DNA of 64,000 nt from Vibrio rhodolitus (GCF_003350325.1 NZ_QLYZ01000015.1:52632-116631), one strand, 5' to 3'; counted from the stretch's first letter, positions 1 to 9,612 are shown. The notes: a model not told the origin generated them from the sequence alone. A program made the numbers and translations.

Positions 1-840
1 GACGCTGTGCATGCCAAAGGCGGCGCAATCTTCGCTCAACTTTGGCACGTAGGTCGCGTGACTCACCCTGACAATATCGGTGGTATGCAGCCAATTTCGT
101 CTTCAGCGCTAAAAGCAGAAAACGTAAAAGTCTTTATCGACAACGGCACAGATGAACCAGGTTTTGTGGATGTGGTTGAACCACGTGAGATGACCAAAGA
201 AGACATCAAGCAAGTGGTGGCGGAATACCGCCAAGCTGCTCTGAATGCGATTGAAGCGGGATTTGATGGCATCGAGTTACACGCAGCAAACGGCTATCTA
301 ATCAACCAATTTATTGATTCTGAAGCGAACAACCGCACTGACGAATACGGTGGCAGCATTGAAAACCGCTTACGCTTACTAGGCGAAGTGGTAGAAGCAA
401 TGACTGATGCGATCGGCGCAAACCGAGTTGGTGTTCGTCTTGCACCATTTACTTCGCTTAACGGCACTGTCGATAAAACGCCAGTTGAAACCTATACAGC
501 AGCAGCAGCGCTACTTAACAAGCTTAACGTGGTTTACATGCACATTGCTGAAGTGGATTGGGACGACGCACCTGATACCCCTGCGGAATTTAAACGCGCA
601 GTACGTGACGCTTACCAAGGTGTCATCATCTATGCCGGTCGCTATGACACAGAGAAAGCGGCGAAAGCACTAGAAGATGGTTTAACGGATATGATCGGTT
701 TCGGTCGTCCGTTTATCGCCAACCCAGATCTGCCAAAACGAATTCAAAATGGCTACCCATTAGCAGCGCACGATCCTGCAACGCTATTTGGTGGCAATGA
801 AAAAGGTCTGCTTGATTACCCAGAATATCAAGCGGGTTAA
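1..840 (+). CDS. Old yellow enzyme family alkene reductase (NemA-like), 5' truncated by the window
   Basis: FMN-dependent NAD(P)H oxidoreductase of the old yellow enzyme family, which reduces activated C=C bonds, maleimides and nitro compounds in the cytosol. The frame is open from base 1, so the N-terminus lies outside the window and 279 C-terminal residues are visible. Family signatures are present: FAQLWHVGR near the start, the substrate/flavin-binding segment LHAANGYLINQFIDSEANNR followed by YGGSIENR, and the late phosphate-binding GFGRPFIANPDL. The C-terminus (FGG...DYP) resembles E. coli NemA. It ends in its own terminator. Any regulator would lie upstream of the window. The family call is secure; the exact substrate is not. 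Confidence 0.92.
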   Translation, partial: DAVHAKGGAIFAQLWHVGRVTHPDNIGGMQPISSSALKAENVKVFIDNGTDEPGFVDVVEPREMTKEDIKQVVAEYRQAALNAIEAGFDGIELHAANGYLINQFIDSEANNRTDEYGGSIENRLRLLGEVVEAMTDAIGANRVGVRLAPFTSLNGTVDKTPVETYTAAAALLNKLNVVYMHIAEVDWDDAPDTPAEFKRAVRDAYQGVIIYAGRYDTEKAAKALEDGLTDMIGFGRPFIANPDLPKRIQNGYPLAAHDPATLFGGNEKGLLDYPEYQAG

Positions 841-899
841 CCCCATTGGCTCGGGTGGCTAAAGCTTAGGCGCTACCATCCAAGCTCAATAACTCAAGA

Positions 900-936
900 G
901 GCTAACACTTCCCCCAGTGTTAGCCTTTTGTTTTTG
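900..936 (+). terminator. Rho-independent terminator of the OYE gene
   Basis: Perfect 10-bp stem GGCTAACACT / AGTGTTAGCC (900-909 with 916-925), a 6-nt loop and a T-rich tail. It lies about 60 bases after the stop codon. Confidence 0.9.
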
Positions 937-1284
937 CTGATTTTTTATTAACAACACCATAACAACCCACCACTTTCTGCACGAAAATCATCCGATTAAC
1001 ACTTACTTTAATGCGCGAAATTTCGACATAACATGTTGATCTTGCTTCCTGTTTAACTTAAAAAAATTTAGGTCAACATCAACTGTCAAGCATGCTTTGT
1101 TTAGCATATTGCATCAAGATCTCAAAATTTGCACCTCATCACACTAAATTACCGATTTTTGTAGGAAACATCTGTCTTGCTGCTCTTGGGGGCATTTTGT
1201 CTAATGCGGTTCATTTAGTGGATGATTTGTTAAATTAATTAACAAATATCTATTTTATTCATCTAGTTAAGAACATTAGATAAA
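937..1284. other. Intergenic region upstream of the chitinase gene
   Basis: About 350 bases without a convincing ORF, presumably holding the chitinase promoter. The last 100 bases are AT-rich, with TTAATTAA-type runs at 1234-1243. No clear TGTGA-N6-TCACA CRP box and no strong Shine-Dalgarno before the ATG at 1285 were found. Confidence 0.4.
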
Positions 1285-4200
1285 ATGAAAAAAAGCACAC
1301 TAACCCTAATGCCAACCGTCCTAGCGCTTGCTATTGGTATGGCATTACCAGCAGCTCAAGCTGCGGTAAGCACTGATGCAAACATCGTCGGTTCTGAAAG
1401 CCAATGGTGGAACACATACAAAGTCACTCTAACCAATGACGGTGCGAAGCCAGTTGAACTGCGCGGCGCAAAAGTTGTGTTTAAGTCAAACATCTCAATG
1501 TCAACGCCATCTTGGTCAGCACAAGGGATCAGCTACCCAGGCATGCAGTTCAGCAGCAATGCTCAAGGTGACACATTTAACAACACACTAGCTCTATCAT
1601 TCGATACAGGCAGTTGGATCAAATCTCAGCTGCAAGCTGGTGACAAAATCGAACTAACACTTGGCGTTAGTGGTGTACTTGATCTAGCTCTACTTCAAGA
1701 CACTGTTCGCCTAATCGCGGATGATGCAGAAGTGGGTGAACCAGAGATCTCTATCCAACTGGCTTCTCCAGTCAATGGTGCTGAGTTCACAGAAGGTCAA
1801 AACGTTGCAATGCGTGCTAACGTAACGGCAACCAATACTGAAGTGAAAACCGTAAAATTCTTCGTTGATGGCGCACAAGTTTCAAGCCTAACGCAAGCCC
1901 CTTTCCAAGCGAACTGGAAAGCTGTAGGCGAAGGTGTTCACACTATTAAAGCAATCGTTGAAGATGAGTCAGGTCTAACTCAAGAGCAAGCAGTAAGCAT
2001 TACTGTAAAAGCAGACGAAGTTGAACCACCTGTTGAACCTGAAGTGCACGAACTTACCTTCATGGCGCCAACTCAAGGTCAAACTCTGGCTGTGGGTGAA
2101 GCGACAGCAATCAAGGCTCGCGTTGATGGGGAACTTATTACTAAACTTGAGTTCTGGGCGAACGATCGCAAGCTAGGTCAGCGTGTTATTAACCCTGAGC
2201 AAGCTATTTACACTCAAACTTGGACCCCAAGTGAAGTGGGTAATGCGAACCTTAAGATTGTGGTTCTTGATAAAGACAACCAAATCGTTAAGCAAAACGC
2301 ACTTACTGTTGTGGTTGAAGAAGAAGAGAGCTTTGTAGCACCAGAAGTACGCTTCCTAGCCCCGGCAACTGGCTCAAAGTTTGAAACGGAAGAAACAATC
2401 TCTATCTCGGTAAGCGCGACTGATGCAGACCAAGACCTATCTCAAGTGGTAGTAAAAGCGAACAACCAAGAGATCTGTAATTTCGATGCCAACACCACGC
2501 AAAGCTTCAAGTGTGATTGGCAGCCAACTCAAGCGGGCAATGTGACGCTAAAAGCGATTGCGACCGACGCACAAAACCTATCGGCAACGTCTCAAATTCG
2601 CATTACTGTTGAAGAAACAGCTGTTGAGCCGCCACCAGTAACACCACCAGGTGGCTTGTGTGCTGACTTTAACGTTTACCCAGATTGGACTCGTGGTGAC
2701 CACGCAGGTGGCGGCGACATCATGGTACACAAGAACATCGCTTACTCAGCGATCTACTGGACCAAATCGATTCCAGGTAGCGATGACTCATGGTCTCTAC
2801 ACCTAAACTGTGACGGTACAGAGCCTGGTACTGCGCCACTGCTATCACTACCAAACCCAATGGACCCAGTACGTCTAGAAGTTGCTGGTTGGCCAAATAC
2901 GTTTGTCGTGGCTAGCCCATCAACCGATGCTCCTGCAACTATGAAAATTGCAGCAGCAAACAGCGATGCACTGGCTGATACTGACCAACTGACTCGCGCG
3001 TTTGTGAGCATCATTGAACAAGCTGAGCTGGCAGGCACTTCATCTATCATCCTAAGCAGTGATGTACTGGATGTTGCAACAGCAGATAAAGGCGCATCAT
3101 TTGGCAGCGTAGCAGTTAAGCAAGCACTAACTAATGCTATGGATATCACTGGCAGCCAACTTGATATCGACGCTATCAATGCACTGTCTGACGATCTAAA
3201 AGGCTGGGCGCAAGCGCATAACCTAATCATCAGCACTATCGCACCTGAAGCAAGCTTCGGTTGGTCACTAAACATTGGCGACTTCGCATACGATACGCAC
3301 TCTGGTCGTCAATCAGTATGGGATGAAGCGTCAGTATTTAGCGCAGACCTACTAGCAACACTTGAGCTATACAAAGCCGACGCAGCAAACAAAGCAGACT
3401 TCGTGGTATTCACTAAGTCAGCATCAACAGTTGCACTAACAAGTGACCAATGGCACAACGCACTTGAGTACGTGAAGCAAGTTTCTGACTACGTGAAAAC
3501 GCCTGCGATGCTAGCAAATATCCCTACTGACCAAGCATCTGGTTACTTTATGGGTGATTCTGCGGGCAAACCACAGCTACGTAAAGCAGCATTCAGCAAC
3601 GTATTTGCACTAACGTTTGACCAAGATAGCCAAGCACTAACAGCGAAAATTGAAGCTTATCAAGGCGCTAAAGTACCACTTTACTACGTAGGTGAAGAGC
3701 TAGAGAAAGGCTCGTTAACTCGTATCGAAGCGCTAAACCAACAGTTAGCCGATGCTGAAAATGCAATGGACAACGAAGCGTTCCTATACGAAACACCGCA
3801 GTCACAGTGGATTCCATCAACTGTGTACAAGTGGAACGACTTCCTAGACGGCTTAAACGCAATGCACAACATCGGTGTTGCAGGTAACAAGTTCTGGCTA
3901 ATGAACGACGAAGCGGACGATGCAACCAACATCACTTACGCTAAAGTCGCGATTGCTGCCTTCCTTGCGCAAAGTATGCAAGAGACTATCCGTTACAACG
4001 CATGTGACGAGAACAACTGGTCTGAAACTAAGTACGGCGCGCCGGCGGATTACCCAATGACCGCGAGCTGTGGTCAGCTTGGTCAGAAATACGCTGACTA
4101 CGGTGTTAACCCAGTATCTGGCTTAGACCATGCTTACTCTTGTCCGCGTGACAACAAGATGGAAGTGAGCGCGCTAACTCACGCTAAGTGGTACGGTGCA

Positions 4201-4911
4201 CCTGCGCCAGTATTTGCAGCACCTGATGCTGTACTAGAAGAGCGTGGTCTACTGGTTAACGGCGCAGCAGGTCGTTGGACTAACAACGGTCACTGTAACG
4301 ATGTTCCAGAGCAAGTTGATACTTCTAAGCAAGTTTGGGAACGTGATAACTGTAAGATTTACGTTGGTCAAAAAGCAGGCAGCTTCATTTGGGATGGCAG
4401 CAGTGAAGAGAGCGTTGAAGGCTGTGGCTGGTGGGGTCGTGGTGTAATCCAGACAACAGGTCGTCAAAACTTCGGTACGCTAAACCACTACCTAGGTCGT
4501 TCACATGTTGATCCTGAAACTATCGGTAAAACCATTGACGGTGTAACCGTTGAAGCGCCACCAGCGAACCCGCTATACGCTGAACTTGATTTCTGTTCAA
4601 ACCCAGGTTTGATCTGTAGTTCAGAAGAGAACAAAGAGATCAAGTGGATTGCAGGTCTATTCTACTGGGTAACGTCAGTACAGGCTTACAATGACGAAGG
4701 CGGTCAATACGCAGATTGGAACTACTACAACGAACTTAAGAAATACGTTGATAGCGGTCTGCAAGGCTCTCAGTTCATCGATGACGTATCAGGTATCGTT
4801 AACCGTGGCTGTCCTGACCTAACATGTACCACTGGTGATGTTCACAACGTGAAAGAGCGTCGTGAGAACTTCAAGCTAGTGCTACAAAAACTTGGTCTTG
4901 ACCCAAAATAA
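1285..4911 (+). CDS. Secreted multidomain chitinase with a GH19-type C-terminal domain
   Basis: Predicted extracellular chitin hydrolase of 1208 residues. Order: signal peptide (about 1-26, MKKST...ALPAAQA); an N-terminal binding-type beta domain rich in SWW/WNTY aromatic motifs (about 27-150); three bacterial Ig-like repeats (about 155-445); a Pro-rich linker; a CBM5/12-type chitin-binding module (about 458-510, with YPDWTRGDHAGGGD and IYWTKSIPG); a middle region (about 515-860) I cannot assign; and a GH19-like domain to the end. In GH19, FLAQSMQETIRYN matches the plant FLAQTSHET motif, so E900 is the likely general acid, and GCGWWGRGVIQTTGR (from G1046) is the second signature. Cysteine-rich, consistent with secretion. 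Monocistronic with a strong terminator. The GH19 call is firm; exact specificity is not. Confidence 0.88.
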   Translation: MKKSTLTLMPTVLALAIGMALPAAQAAVSTDANIVGSESQWWNTYKVTLTNDGAKPVELRGAKVVFKSNISMSTPSWSAQGISYPGMQFSSNAQGDTFNNTLALSFDTGSWIKSQLQAGDKIELTLGVSGVLDLALLQDTVRLIADDAEVGEPEISIQLASPVNGAEFTEGQNVAMRANVTATNTEVKTVKFFVDGAQVSSLTQAPFQANWKAVGEGVHTIKAIVEDESGLTQEQAVSITVKADEVEPPVEPEVHELTFMAPTQGQTLAVGEATAIKARVDGELITKLEFWANDRKLGQRVINPEQAIYTQTWTPSEVGNANLKIVVLDKDNQIVKQNALTVVVEEEESFVAPEVRFLAPATGSKFETEETISISVSATDADQDLSQVVVKANNQEICNFDANTTQSFKCDWQPTQAGNVTLKAIATDAQNLSATSQIRITVEETAVEPPPVTPPGGLCADFNVYPDWTRGDHAGGGDIMVHKNIAYSAIYWTKSIPGSDDSWSLHLNCDGTEPGTAPLLSLPNPMDPVRLEVAGWPNTFVVASPSTDAPATMKIAAANSDALADTDQLTRAFVSIIEQAELAGTSSIILSSDVLDVATADKGASFGSVAVKQALTNAMDITGSQLDIDAINALSDDLKGWAQAHNLIISTIAPEASFGWSLNIGDFAYDTHSGRQSVWDEASVFSADLLATLELYKADAANKADFVVFTKSASTVALTSDQWHNALEYVKQVSDYVKTPAMLANIPTDQASGYFMGDSAGKPQLRKAAFSNVFALTFDQDSQALTAKIEAYQGAKVPLYYVGEELEKGSLTRIEALNQQLADAENAMDNEAFLYETPQSQWIPSTVYKWNDFLDGLNAMHNIGVAGNKFWLMNDEADDATNITYAKVAIAAFLAQSMQETIRYNACDENNWSETKYGAPADYPMTASCGQLGQKYADYGVNPVSGLDHAYSCPRDNKMEVSALTHAKWYGAPAPVFAAPDAVLEERGLLVNGAAGRWTNNGHCNDVPEQVDTSKQVWERDNCKIYVGQKAGSFIWDGSSEESVEGCGWWGRGVIQTTGRQNFGTLNHYLGRSHVDPETIGKTIDGVTVEAPPANPLYAELDFCSNPGLICSSEENKEIKWIAGLFYWVTSVQAYNDEGGQYADWNYYNELKKYVDSGLQGSQFIDDVSGIVNRGCPDLTCTTGDVHNVKERRENFKLVLQKLGLDPK

Positions 4912-4934
4912 TCACACTTAATTAAGTGCTTTTG

Positions 4935-4963
4935 AGCCCAGCCTAACCACTGGGCTTTTTTAT
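4935..4963 (+). terminator. Terminator of the chitinase gene
   Basis: Stem AGCCCAG / CTGGGCT (4935-4941 with 4950-4956), 8-nt loop, followed by a T run. Confidence 0.88.
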
Positions 4964-5120
4964 TTTCACATATTCTCTCTTTCTCATAGCTTTAACTCAA
5001 AAAAAACAAACAGAAATGCTCATATGAAATTACTTTTCATTGCATTTGAGCCTTTTTGTCACTTAAAATCTCACAAAAGCAACTATCATTGTGTCTATCA
5101 GCTCAACAAAGGAAAACACA

Positions 5121-5651
5121 ATGAAACGTACAATTATCACAGCAGCACTACTTCTCGCATCGTTTACCAGCTCAGCGATGACACTAACCAGCCAAGATAT
5201 TCAAGAAGGTTCACGTATGGCTGACACTTTTGCCTTCAACGGATTCGGCTGCAGTGGCGATAACATGTCACCTCACTTAAGTTGGAAAGATGTACCTGCT
5301 GGGACAAAAAGTTTTGCGATTACAGCCTACGATCCAGACGCACCAACGGGCAGTGGTTGGTGGCACTGGGTAGCTTTAGATATTCCAGCCTCAGTTAAAT
5401 CGATTGAGCAAGGCGCATCTAGTAAAGATCTTAAAGCAAAACAGATGAAAAATGACTATGGCGTAACAGGTTTTGGTGGCGTTTGCCCACCAAAAGGTGA
5501 TGGCATGCATCGCTACCAATTTACAGTATGGGCAATGCCAACTGAAAAACTTGAGATCCCTCAAGGTGCATCAAACGCTTTAATTGGTTTTATGCTTAAC
5601 GCCAATGCGCTTGATAAAGCAACCCTTACTGCAACTTATGTCAACGAGTAA
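5121..5651 (+). CDS. YbhB/YbcL-family (PEBP, Raf-kinase-inhibitor-like) exported protein
   Basis: Phosphatidylethanolamine-binding-protein fold, 176 residues; the bacterial role of the family is poorly defined. The N-terminus MKRTIITAALLLASFTSSAM is a Sec signal peptide, so the protein is probably periplasmic. Family motifs are DPDAPTGSGWWHWVALDIP (ligand-pocket DPDAP) and GGVCPPKGDGMHRYQFTVWA. An upstream in-frame ATG at 5091 would add ten residues before the signal sequence; I choose 5121 because AAAGGA at 5108-5113 is a good ribosome-binding site and the signal peptide then begins properly. An AraC-type regulator follows 27 bases later and may be co-transcribed. Confidence 0.9.
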   Translation: MKRTIITAALLLASFTSSAMTLTSQDIQEGSRMADTFAFNGFGCSGDNMSPHLSWKDVPAGTKSFAITAYDPDAPTGSGWWHWVALDIPASVKSIEQGASSKDLKAKQMKNDYGVTGFGGVCPPKGDGMHRYQFTVWAMPTEKLEIPQGASNALIGFMLNANALDKATLTATYVNE

Positions 5652-5678
5652 TGACATTACTAACTACCAGAGGCAGAC

Positions 5679-6449
5679 ATGAATAAACCTTTAGTCCATA
5701 CGGTTCATTATCGCGGGAAACGCGAGCAACCACTGAACAATGTGTTTATTCATGCCCCAACTATCATCTGGGTCGACCAGGGCTTTAAAAAGCTCTGGTG
5801 GCATGAACAGAATTTAGAATTTAATCGAGCCAACTGGATCTTGGTGCCTGCAGGGCAATACCTGACCTTCGTTAACACGCCAGAACAAAAGCTGTTTCAC
5901 TCACGCGCAATGGCACTCAATCTGCCACCACCAAAAGATTGGCTTGAACCTGAAAAGGCTATTGAGCCTAATAACTTTCCACAGATTGCCACTACACCAC
6001 AGTTAGAGTATTGCTTTGAATTAGTCAGTGAGATGGGTAATAAAGGCTTGTCTTATCAAACACAAAAGCAATTATTACTCGGCTTCTACGCTGAGTTACG
6101 TGAGATGGGTGCGCTGACTAAGCTATTTCCTAATAACCAGCAGATGGTACGGGACAAACTTGCCAATTACTTAAGCTCAGCACCGGGTGATGACCACCGG
6201 ATTGAAGTCGCAGCAAGTCACCTTGCGATGAGTCGCGCAAGCCTTGCACGTAAACTGACAGCAGAAGGCTCAAGCTTTAGGGAAGTACTAGCGGAGATCC
6301 GCATGAATCATGCGATTTATTTACTGCAACAAGACTTTAGCCAAATGGAAACCGCGCTTGCTTGTGGTTATCAATCTGAAGCGCGATTTAGTCAGCGTTT
6401 TAAGCAACAGTTTGGTATCACTCCGCATCAATACAAGGGAACGTTATAG
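5679..6449 (+). CDS. AraC-family transcriptional regulator
   Basis: 256 residues. The N-terminal half (about 1-140) is a cupin-like sensing domain (with WILVPAGQYLTF); the C-terminal 100 residues carry two HTH motifs typical of AraC/XylS proteins. The first is around MSRASLARKLTAEGSSFREVLAEIRM and the second ends in GYQSEARFSQRFKQQFGITPHQYK. It follows the PEBP gene on the same strand with 27 bases between, and AGAGGCAGAC precedes the ATG. Inducer and targets cannot be deduced. Confidence 0.9.
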   Translation: MNKPLVHTVHYRGKREQPLNNVFIHAPTIIWVDQGFKKLWWHEQNLEFNRANWILVPAGQYLTFVNTPEQKLFHSRAMALNLPPPKDWLEPEKAIEPNNFPQIATTPQLEYCFELVSEMGNKGLSYQTQKQLLLGFYAELREMGALTKLFPNNQQMVRDKLANYLSSAPGDDHRIEVAASHLAMSRASLARKLTAEGSSFREVLAEIRMNHAIYLLQQDFSQMETALACGYQSEARFSQRFKQQFGITPHQYKGTL

Positions 6450-6451
6450 CG

Positions 6452-6829
6452 TCATCCTAAAACGTACTCACTGATGATTCGGTTAAACTGAACAATATCG
6501 AACGCACCTTTAATTTCAAAGCGGACTCGCCCTACTTCACTTAAGTACAGTTCAATTTCACAATCCAAGTCGAAGGTGCCTGAGGTTTCTATCGAGAATG
6601 CATTCACCTTGCTGTAAGGTAAAGAGGTGTAATCGACTTTCGAACCTGTCAAACCTTGCACATTTGCCGCAATCACACGCTTGTTGGTGAAGACCACCTG
6701 ATCTCGCACGGTTTTAAACACCGCAACAATCTCTTCACCATTGATAAGGAACTTGTGAAAATCCTCACGCGCCTTGGCTATTTCTATCGGTTTCAACTTA
6801 AATACTGACGAATTCTTAAAATCAATCAT
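6452..6829 (-). CDS. Bacterial PH-domain protein (bPH type, formerly DUF1696)
   Basis: 125 residues, cytosolic, with no signal peptide or membrane segment. It looks like a single pleckstrin-homology-like beta domain: an N-terminal helix, then strands including EEIVAVFKTVRDQVVFTNKRVI, SLPYSKVNAFSIETSGTFDLDCEIEL and a C-terminal helix. The FTNKRVI plus SLPYSKI-type pattern is characteristic of the family. Ligand and function are unknown. AAAGGA lies 7-8 bases before the start. It converges on the AraC gene with a 2-base gap. Confidence 0.8.
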   Translation of the reverse strand: MIDFKNSSVFKLKPIEIAKAREDFHKFLINGEEIVAVFKTVRDQVVFTNKRVIAANVQGLTGSKVDYTSLPYSKVNAFSIETSGTFDLDCEIELYLSEVGRVRFEIKGAFDIVQFNRIISEYVLG

Positions 6830-6976
6830 TGAGTTATCCTTTCTAGTTATTCATCTGGCAGATAGCCAATATACGCCACAGCCAGCGTGATAGTAGCTCA
6901 AATATCAATTATTGAGCGTAACTTAGCGCTATTTTGAGTACACTGGGTAAGAGTCCCGTCCAAGCAGGCATTTAGA

Positions 6977-7927
6977 TTGAACAACATAAACCAACTTACC
7001 TTTGCTAGCTGTAATCTATTTAATTTTATTGAGCCACCTAATGCCTTCTATGATTTTGAAAACATCTATGAAACTGAGGGGTGGCAAGCAAAGTGTCAGT
7101 GGACCAAACAGCAAGTTGAAGCGCTTAACGCTGATATTGTTGGTATTCAAGAAGTGTTTAGTATCAAGGCGGCAAAAGCCTTGTTTGCCGAGTTGGGTTT
7201 TCACCACTTTGTCACCGTGGATCACCCTAGCGTAGAAAGTGACTATATCTATAGCCAGCCCGTGGTGGCTTTAGCGTCCAAATATCCAATTACGCAATTT
7301 GGTGCCGTTACACCACCTAGTGAGATCACTGAGCATTACGCAACGACTTTACCTAGTTTTAGCCGTAAGCCTATTTTCGCCGTTATTGATGTCCCCGAGC
7401 TTGGGCATATTGCTATGTATGTATGCCACTTAAAATCCCAGCGCGCGGCTGACAGCTTAACTGGTGAGAATCCCTACCCGATTGTTGGGCAATGGCTTTC
7501 ATCGCAGCAAAGAGGTTGGGAGGCATTGATGTTACGTGTTTTTATGGAGCAGCAATACCACAAATCGCCCATTCCAACTGTGCTGGTTGGTGATATGAAC
7601 CAATCGCTTACCACTCACATCACCAATCTGTTGGTACAAAATAGTGATACATCACTTAGTTCATTAAGTCTCAAAGACAGTTGGGAGATCTTCTGTACCA
7701 ATCAGCCAGAGGAAGAGCGTAAGCCAACCCACTACCACTTTGCTAAGGGCAATGTGCTGGATTACATCTTGTTCTCTGCCGAGTTCGACAGCAGCTCTCC
7801 CTACTCACTGGCGGATATCGAGCGCTATCAAGTCATTGATCAACACCTCGTCAATCCAATCTATGAACGTGACAAGTATGCCAGCGATCACGCCTTTATC
7901 GCTGTCACCACCAGATTTATCTTATGA
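6977..7927 (+). CDS. Endonuclease/exonuclease/phosphatase (EEP) family protein
   Basis: 316 residues with the DNase-I-like metallo-hydrolase fold; substrates in the family range from DNA to phospholipids and inositol phosphates. Motifs in order: LTFASCNLFN (strand 1 metal Asn), ADIVGIQEVF (metal Glu), HLKSQ (catalytic His), VGDMNQ (Asp/Asn pair), DYILFS and ASDHAFI (C-terminal Asp-His). No signal peptide. The only available start is TTG at 6977: the frame is closed by TGA at 6935 and has no other initiation codon between; AGG lies 9 bases upstream. It converges on the tryptophanase-like gene. Substrate not predictable. Confidence 0.85.
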   Translation: MNNINQLTFASCNLFNFIEPPNAFYDFENIYETEGWQAKCQWTKQQVEALNADIVGIQEVFSIKAAKALFAELGFHHFVTVDHPSVESDYIYSQPVVALASKYPITQFGAVTPPSEITEHYATTLPSFSRKPIFAVIDVPELGHIAMYVCHLKSQRAADSLTGENPYPIVGQWLSSQQRGWEALMLRVFMEQQYHKSPIPTVLVGDMNQSLTTHITNLLVQNSDTSLSSLSLKDSWEIFCTNQPEEERKPTHYHFAKGNVLDYILFSAEFDSSSPYSLADIERYQVIDQHLVNPIYERDKYASDHAFIAVTTRFIL

Positions 7928-7964
7928 TGTCTGGCATCTCGGCTCACACAACTAAAATATCAGG

Positions 7965-9335
7965 CTAGATAGGCTCAAAACGCGCATTAAAGAATCTCAA
8001 CCACTTTGGCTCGTAACTGAAAACTAAGCCTTGGATCTGTTCTCGATTTTGATAATGATCTGCCACTCTTTCGGCGATCTCATCCATATGTGAGTAGGTA
8101 TAAACGCGGCGTGGAATGGTCAAACGCACCGTCTCAAGTGTATGTTCTTCTGGCTTACCCGCTGAAACAACCCCGCGCTCCATGGCTCGGATACCTGTAT
8201 GCAGATAAAGACTTGCGGCTAAGCTTTGTGCTGGAAGTTGCTCAAGCGATAGATGCTGACAATAACGCTTGGCATCTAAAAATACTGCGTGACCACCAAC
8301 TGGCTCCACAATCGGTACGCCTGCACTCTTTAGCTTTTCACCCAAATAACGCACCTGCTTTACCCGATGCTCGATGTAATCATGACGGATAGAATCCCGA
8401 AAACCAGTGGCTATCGCTTTGCGCATACCTTGCAGCATCGCTTGGGTATCTTGATCTATCGATGTAGGCATACCTGAATAAAGCATGATCAGATCAGAAG
8501 CTTCGTAAAACAGCGCCTCATCGTTAAAACACAAGATCCCACCGCTACTCACCATACACTCTTTATTGCTGCCATTAATCACGCAGCCGTCGGCATAGCT
8601 AAGCATCTCTAACACGATCTGCTCTATTGGCATCTCTGCATAGCCAAGCTCTTGCTCTTGGATAAAGAAGGCGTTTTCTACACAATGTGTCGCCTCAACA
8701 AACAGTAAGATCTGATTTTGTTTGGCGATCTGGCTAACTGCACGAATATTCTCTAGCGATACAGCTTGCCCACCCACGCCATTGACCGTCGCTGAAAGGC
8801 GAATATAGGCAATGTTGTCTGCGCCGTGATCCTCAATCTGTTGTGCCAGTTTATCTAGATCGATATTGCCCTTAAACGGTATGTTAAGCTCAGTTTGATA
8901 GGCTTGATCCGCAATCACATCAACAAAACCACCACCTTGGTTTTCGATATGGAAACGATGGCTCGCCGAGCACGTATTGCCCAATACACGCTGACCATGC
9001 TCAATGGTTAGCATCGATAATAAGCTTTCTGCACTGCGTGACTTTTGCGTGGCAATAACATGTTTAAAGCCATATAGCTCGCGGATAGTTTGCTCTAATG
9101 GGCAAACTTTATCCGTAATGGAGTCCCCATGGTCACGAAACATCATATTTGCCCACTGACGAGCGCTAATCGAGCTGGTCCTCGAATCTGTTAGGAGGTC
9201 AAAATAGGCATCTTTGCTACTGAGTAGAAAAGTGTTGTAGCCAGCTTCTGCCAATTTATTTTCCCGCTCAGTACGGTCGAGAATAGCAACAGTTTCAACT
9301 GCTTTGATACGAAACGGTTCTGCTGGAAAAGTCAT
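7965..9335 (-). CDS. Divergent tryptophanase / tyrosine-phenol-lyase-like PLP enzyme
   Basis: 456 residues aligning end to end with TnaA/TPL: EPFRIKAVE at the N-terminus, FLLSSKDAYFDLLTDS, FKGNIDLDKL, NGSNKECMVSSGGILCF with the presumptive PLP lysine K258, GGHAVFLDA, and RLTIPRRVYTYSHMD. Cofactor residues differ from those I recall for TnaA: the Asp that pairs with the PLP ring nitrogen aligns with E214 and the nearby Arg with H217 (FVEATHCVEN). The active-site region after DLLTDS is also diverged (no YSGSRS-like stretch). It is therefore likely a beta-eliminating lyase relative with altered substrate or activity. No TnaC-like Trp leader peptide was found upstream. AGGG precedes the ATG. Confidence 0.8.
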   Translation of the reverse strand: MTFPAEPFRIKAVETVAILDRTERENKLAEAGYNTFLLSSKDAYFDLLTDSRTSSISARQWANMMFRDHGDSITDKVCPLEQTIRELYGFKHVIATQKSRSAESLLSMLTIEHGQRVLGNTCSASHRFHIENQGGGFVDVIADQAYQTELNIPFKGNIDLDKLAQQIEDHGADNIAYIRLSATVNGVGGQAVSLENIRAVSQIAKQNQILLFVEATHCVENAFFIQEQELGYAEMPIEQIVLEMLSYADGCVINGSNKECMVSSGGILCFNDEALFYEASDLIMLYSGMPTSIDQDTQAMLQGMRKAIATGFRDSIRHDYIEHRVKQVRYLGEKLKSAGVPIVEPVGGHAVFLDAKRYCQHLSLEQLPAQSLAASLYLHTGIRAMERGVVSAGKPEEHTLETVRLTIPRRVYTYSHMDEIAERVADHYQNREQIQGLVFSYEPKWLRFFNARFEPI

Positions 9336-9612
9336 TTATAATACCCTAACGTTTTTATATAGATTGAGAGGTAACGGGAAACGTATTCTCACGATTAGCG
9401 CATTGCATACAACTACCCAGATCATAGAAATGCAAGCGCAAGCATTGCTCGCTCAAGATACTTGATCCAGCTCTCAATCAGCATAGCGTTCGTTTACCTT
9501 ATTCGCCCAACTCGTAACATCGTCTTAATAGAATCCGTGCAAATCGAACTGACGAAGAATAGCGTTGCAAACCTATTTTCCAGTAGACTATAGAGCAAAT
9601 CATCAAGCCAAC

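Noticed and set aside
2754..3275. 173-codon minus-strand frame inside the chitinase gene
   Set aside because: Opposite-strand shadow of a strongly codon-biased gene; Ser/Ala-rich translation without any domain.
5024..5224. 66-codon plus-strand ORF overlapping the PEBP start
   Set aside because: It crosses the PEBP ribosome-binding site and start in another frame; the PEBP frame has signal peptide and family motifs.
9336..9560. Search for a TnaC-type leader peptide upstream of the tryptophanase-like gene
   Set aside because: Short frames there have no Trp followed by Pro codons and no suitable spacing, so Trp-induced attenuation is not supported.
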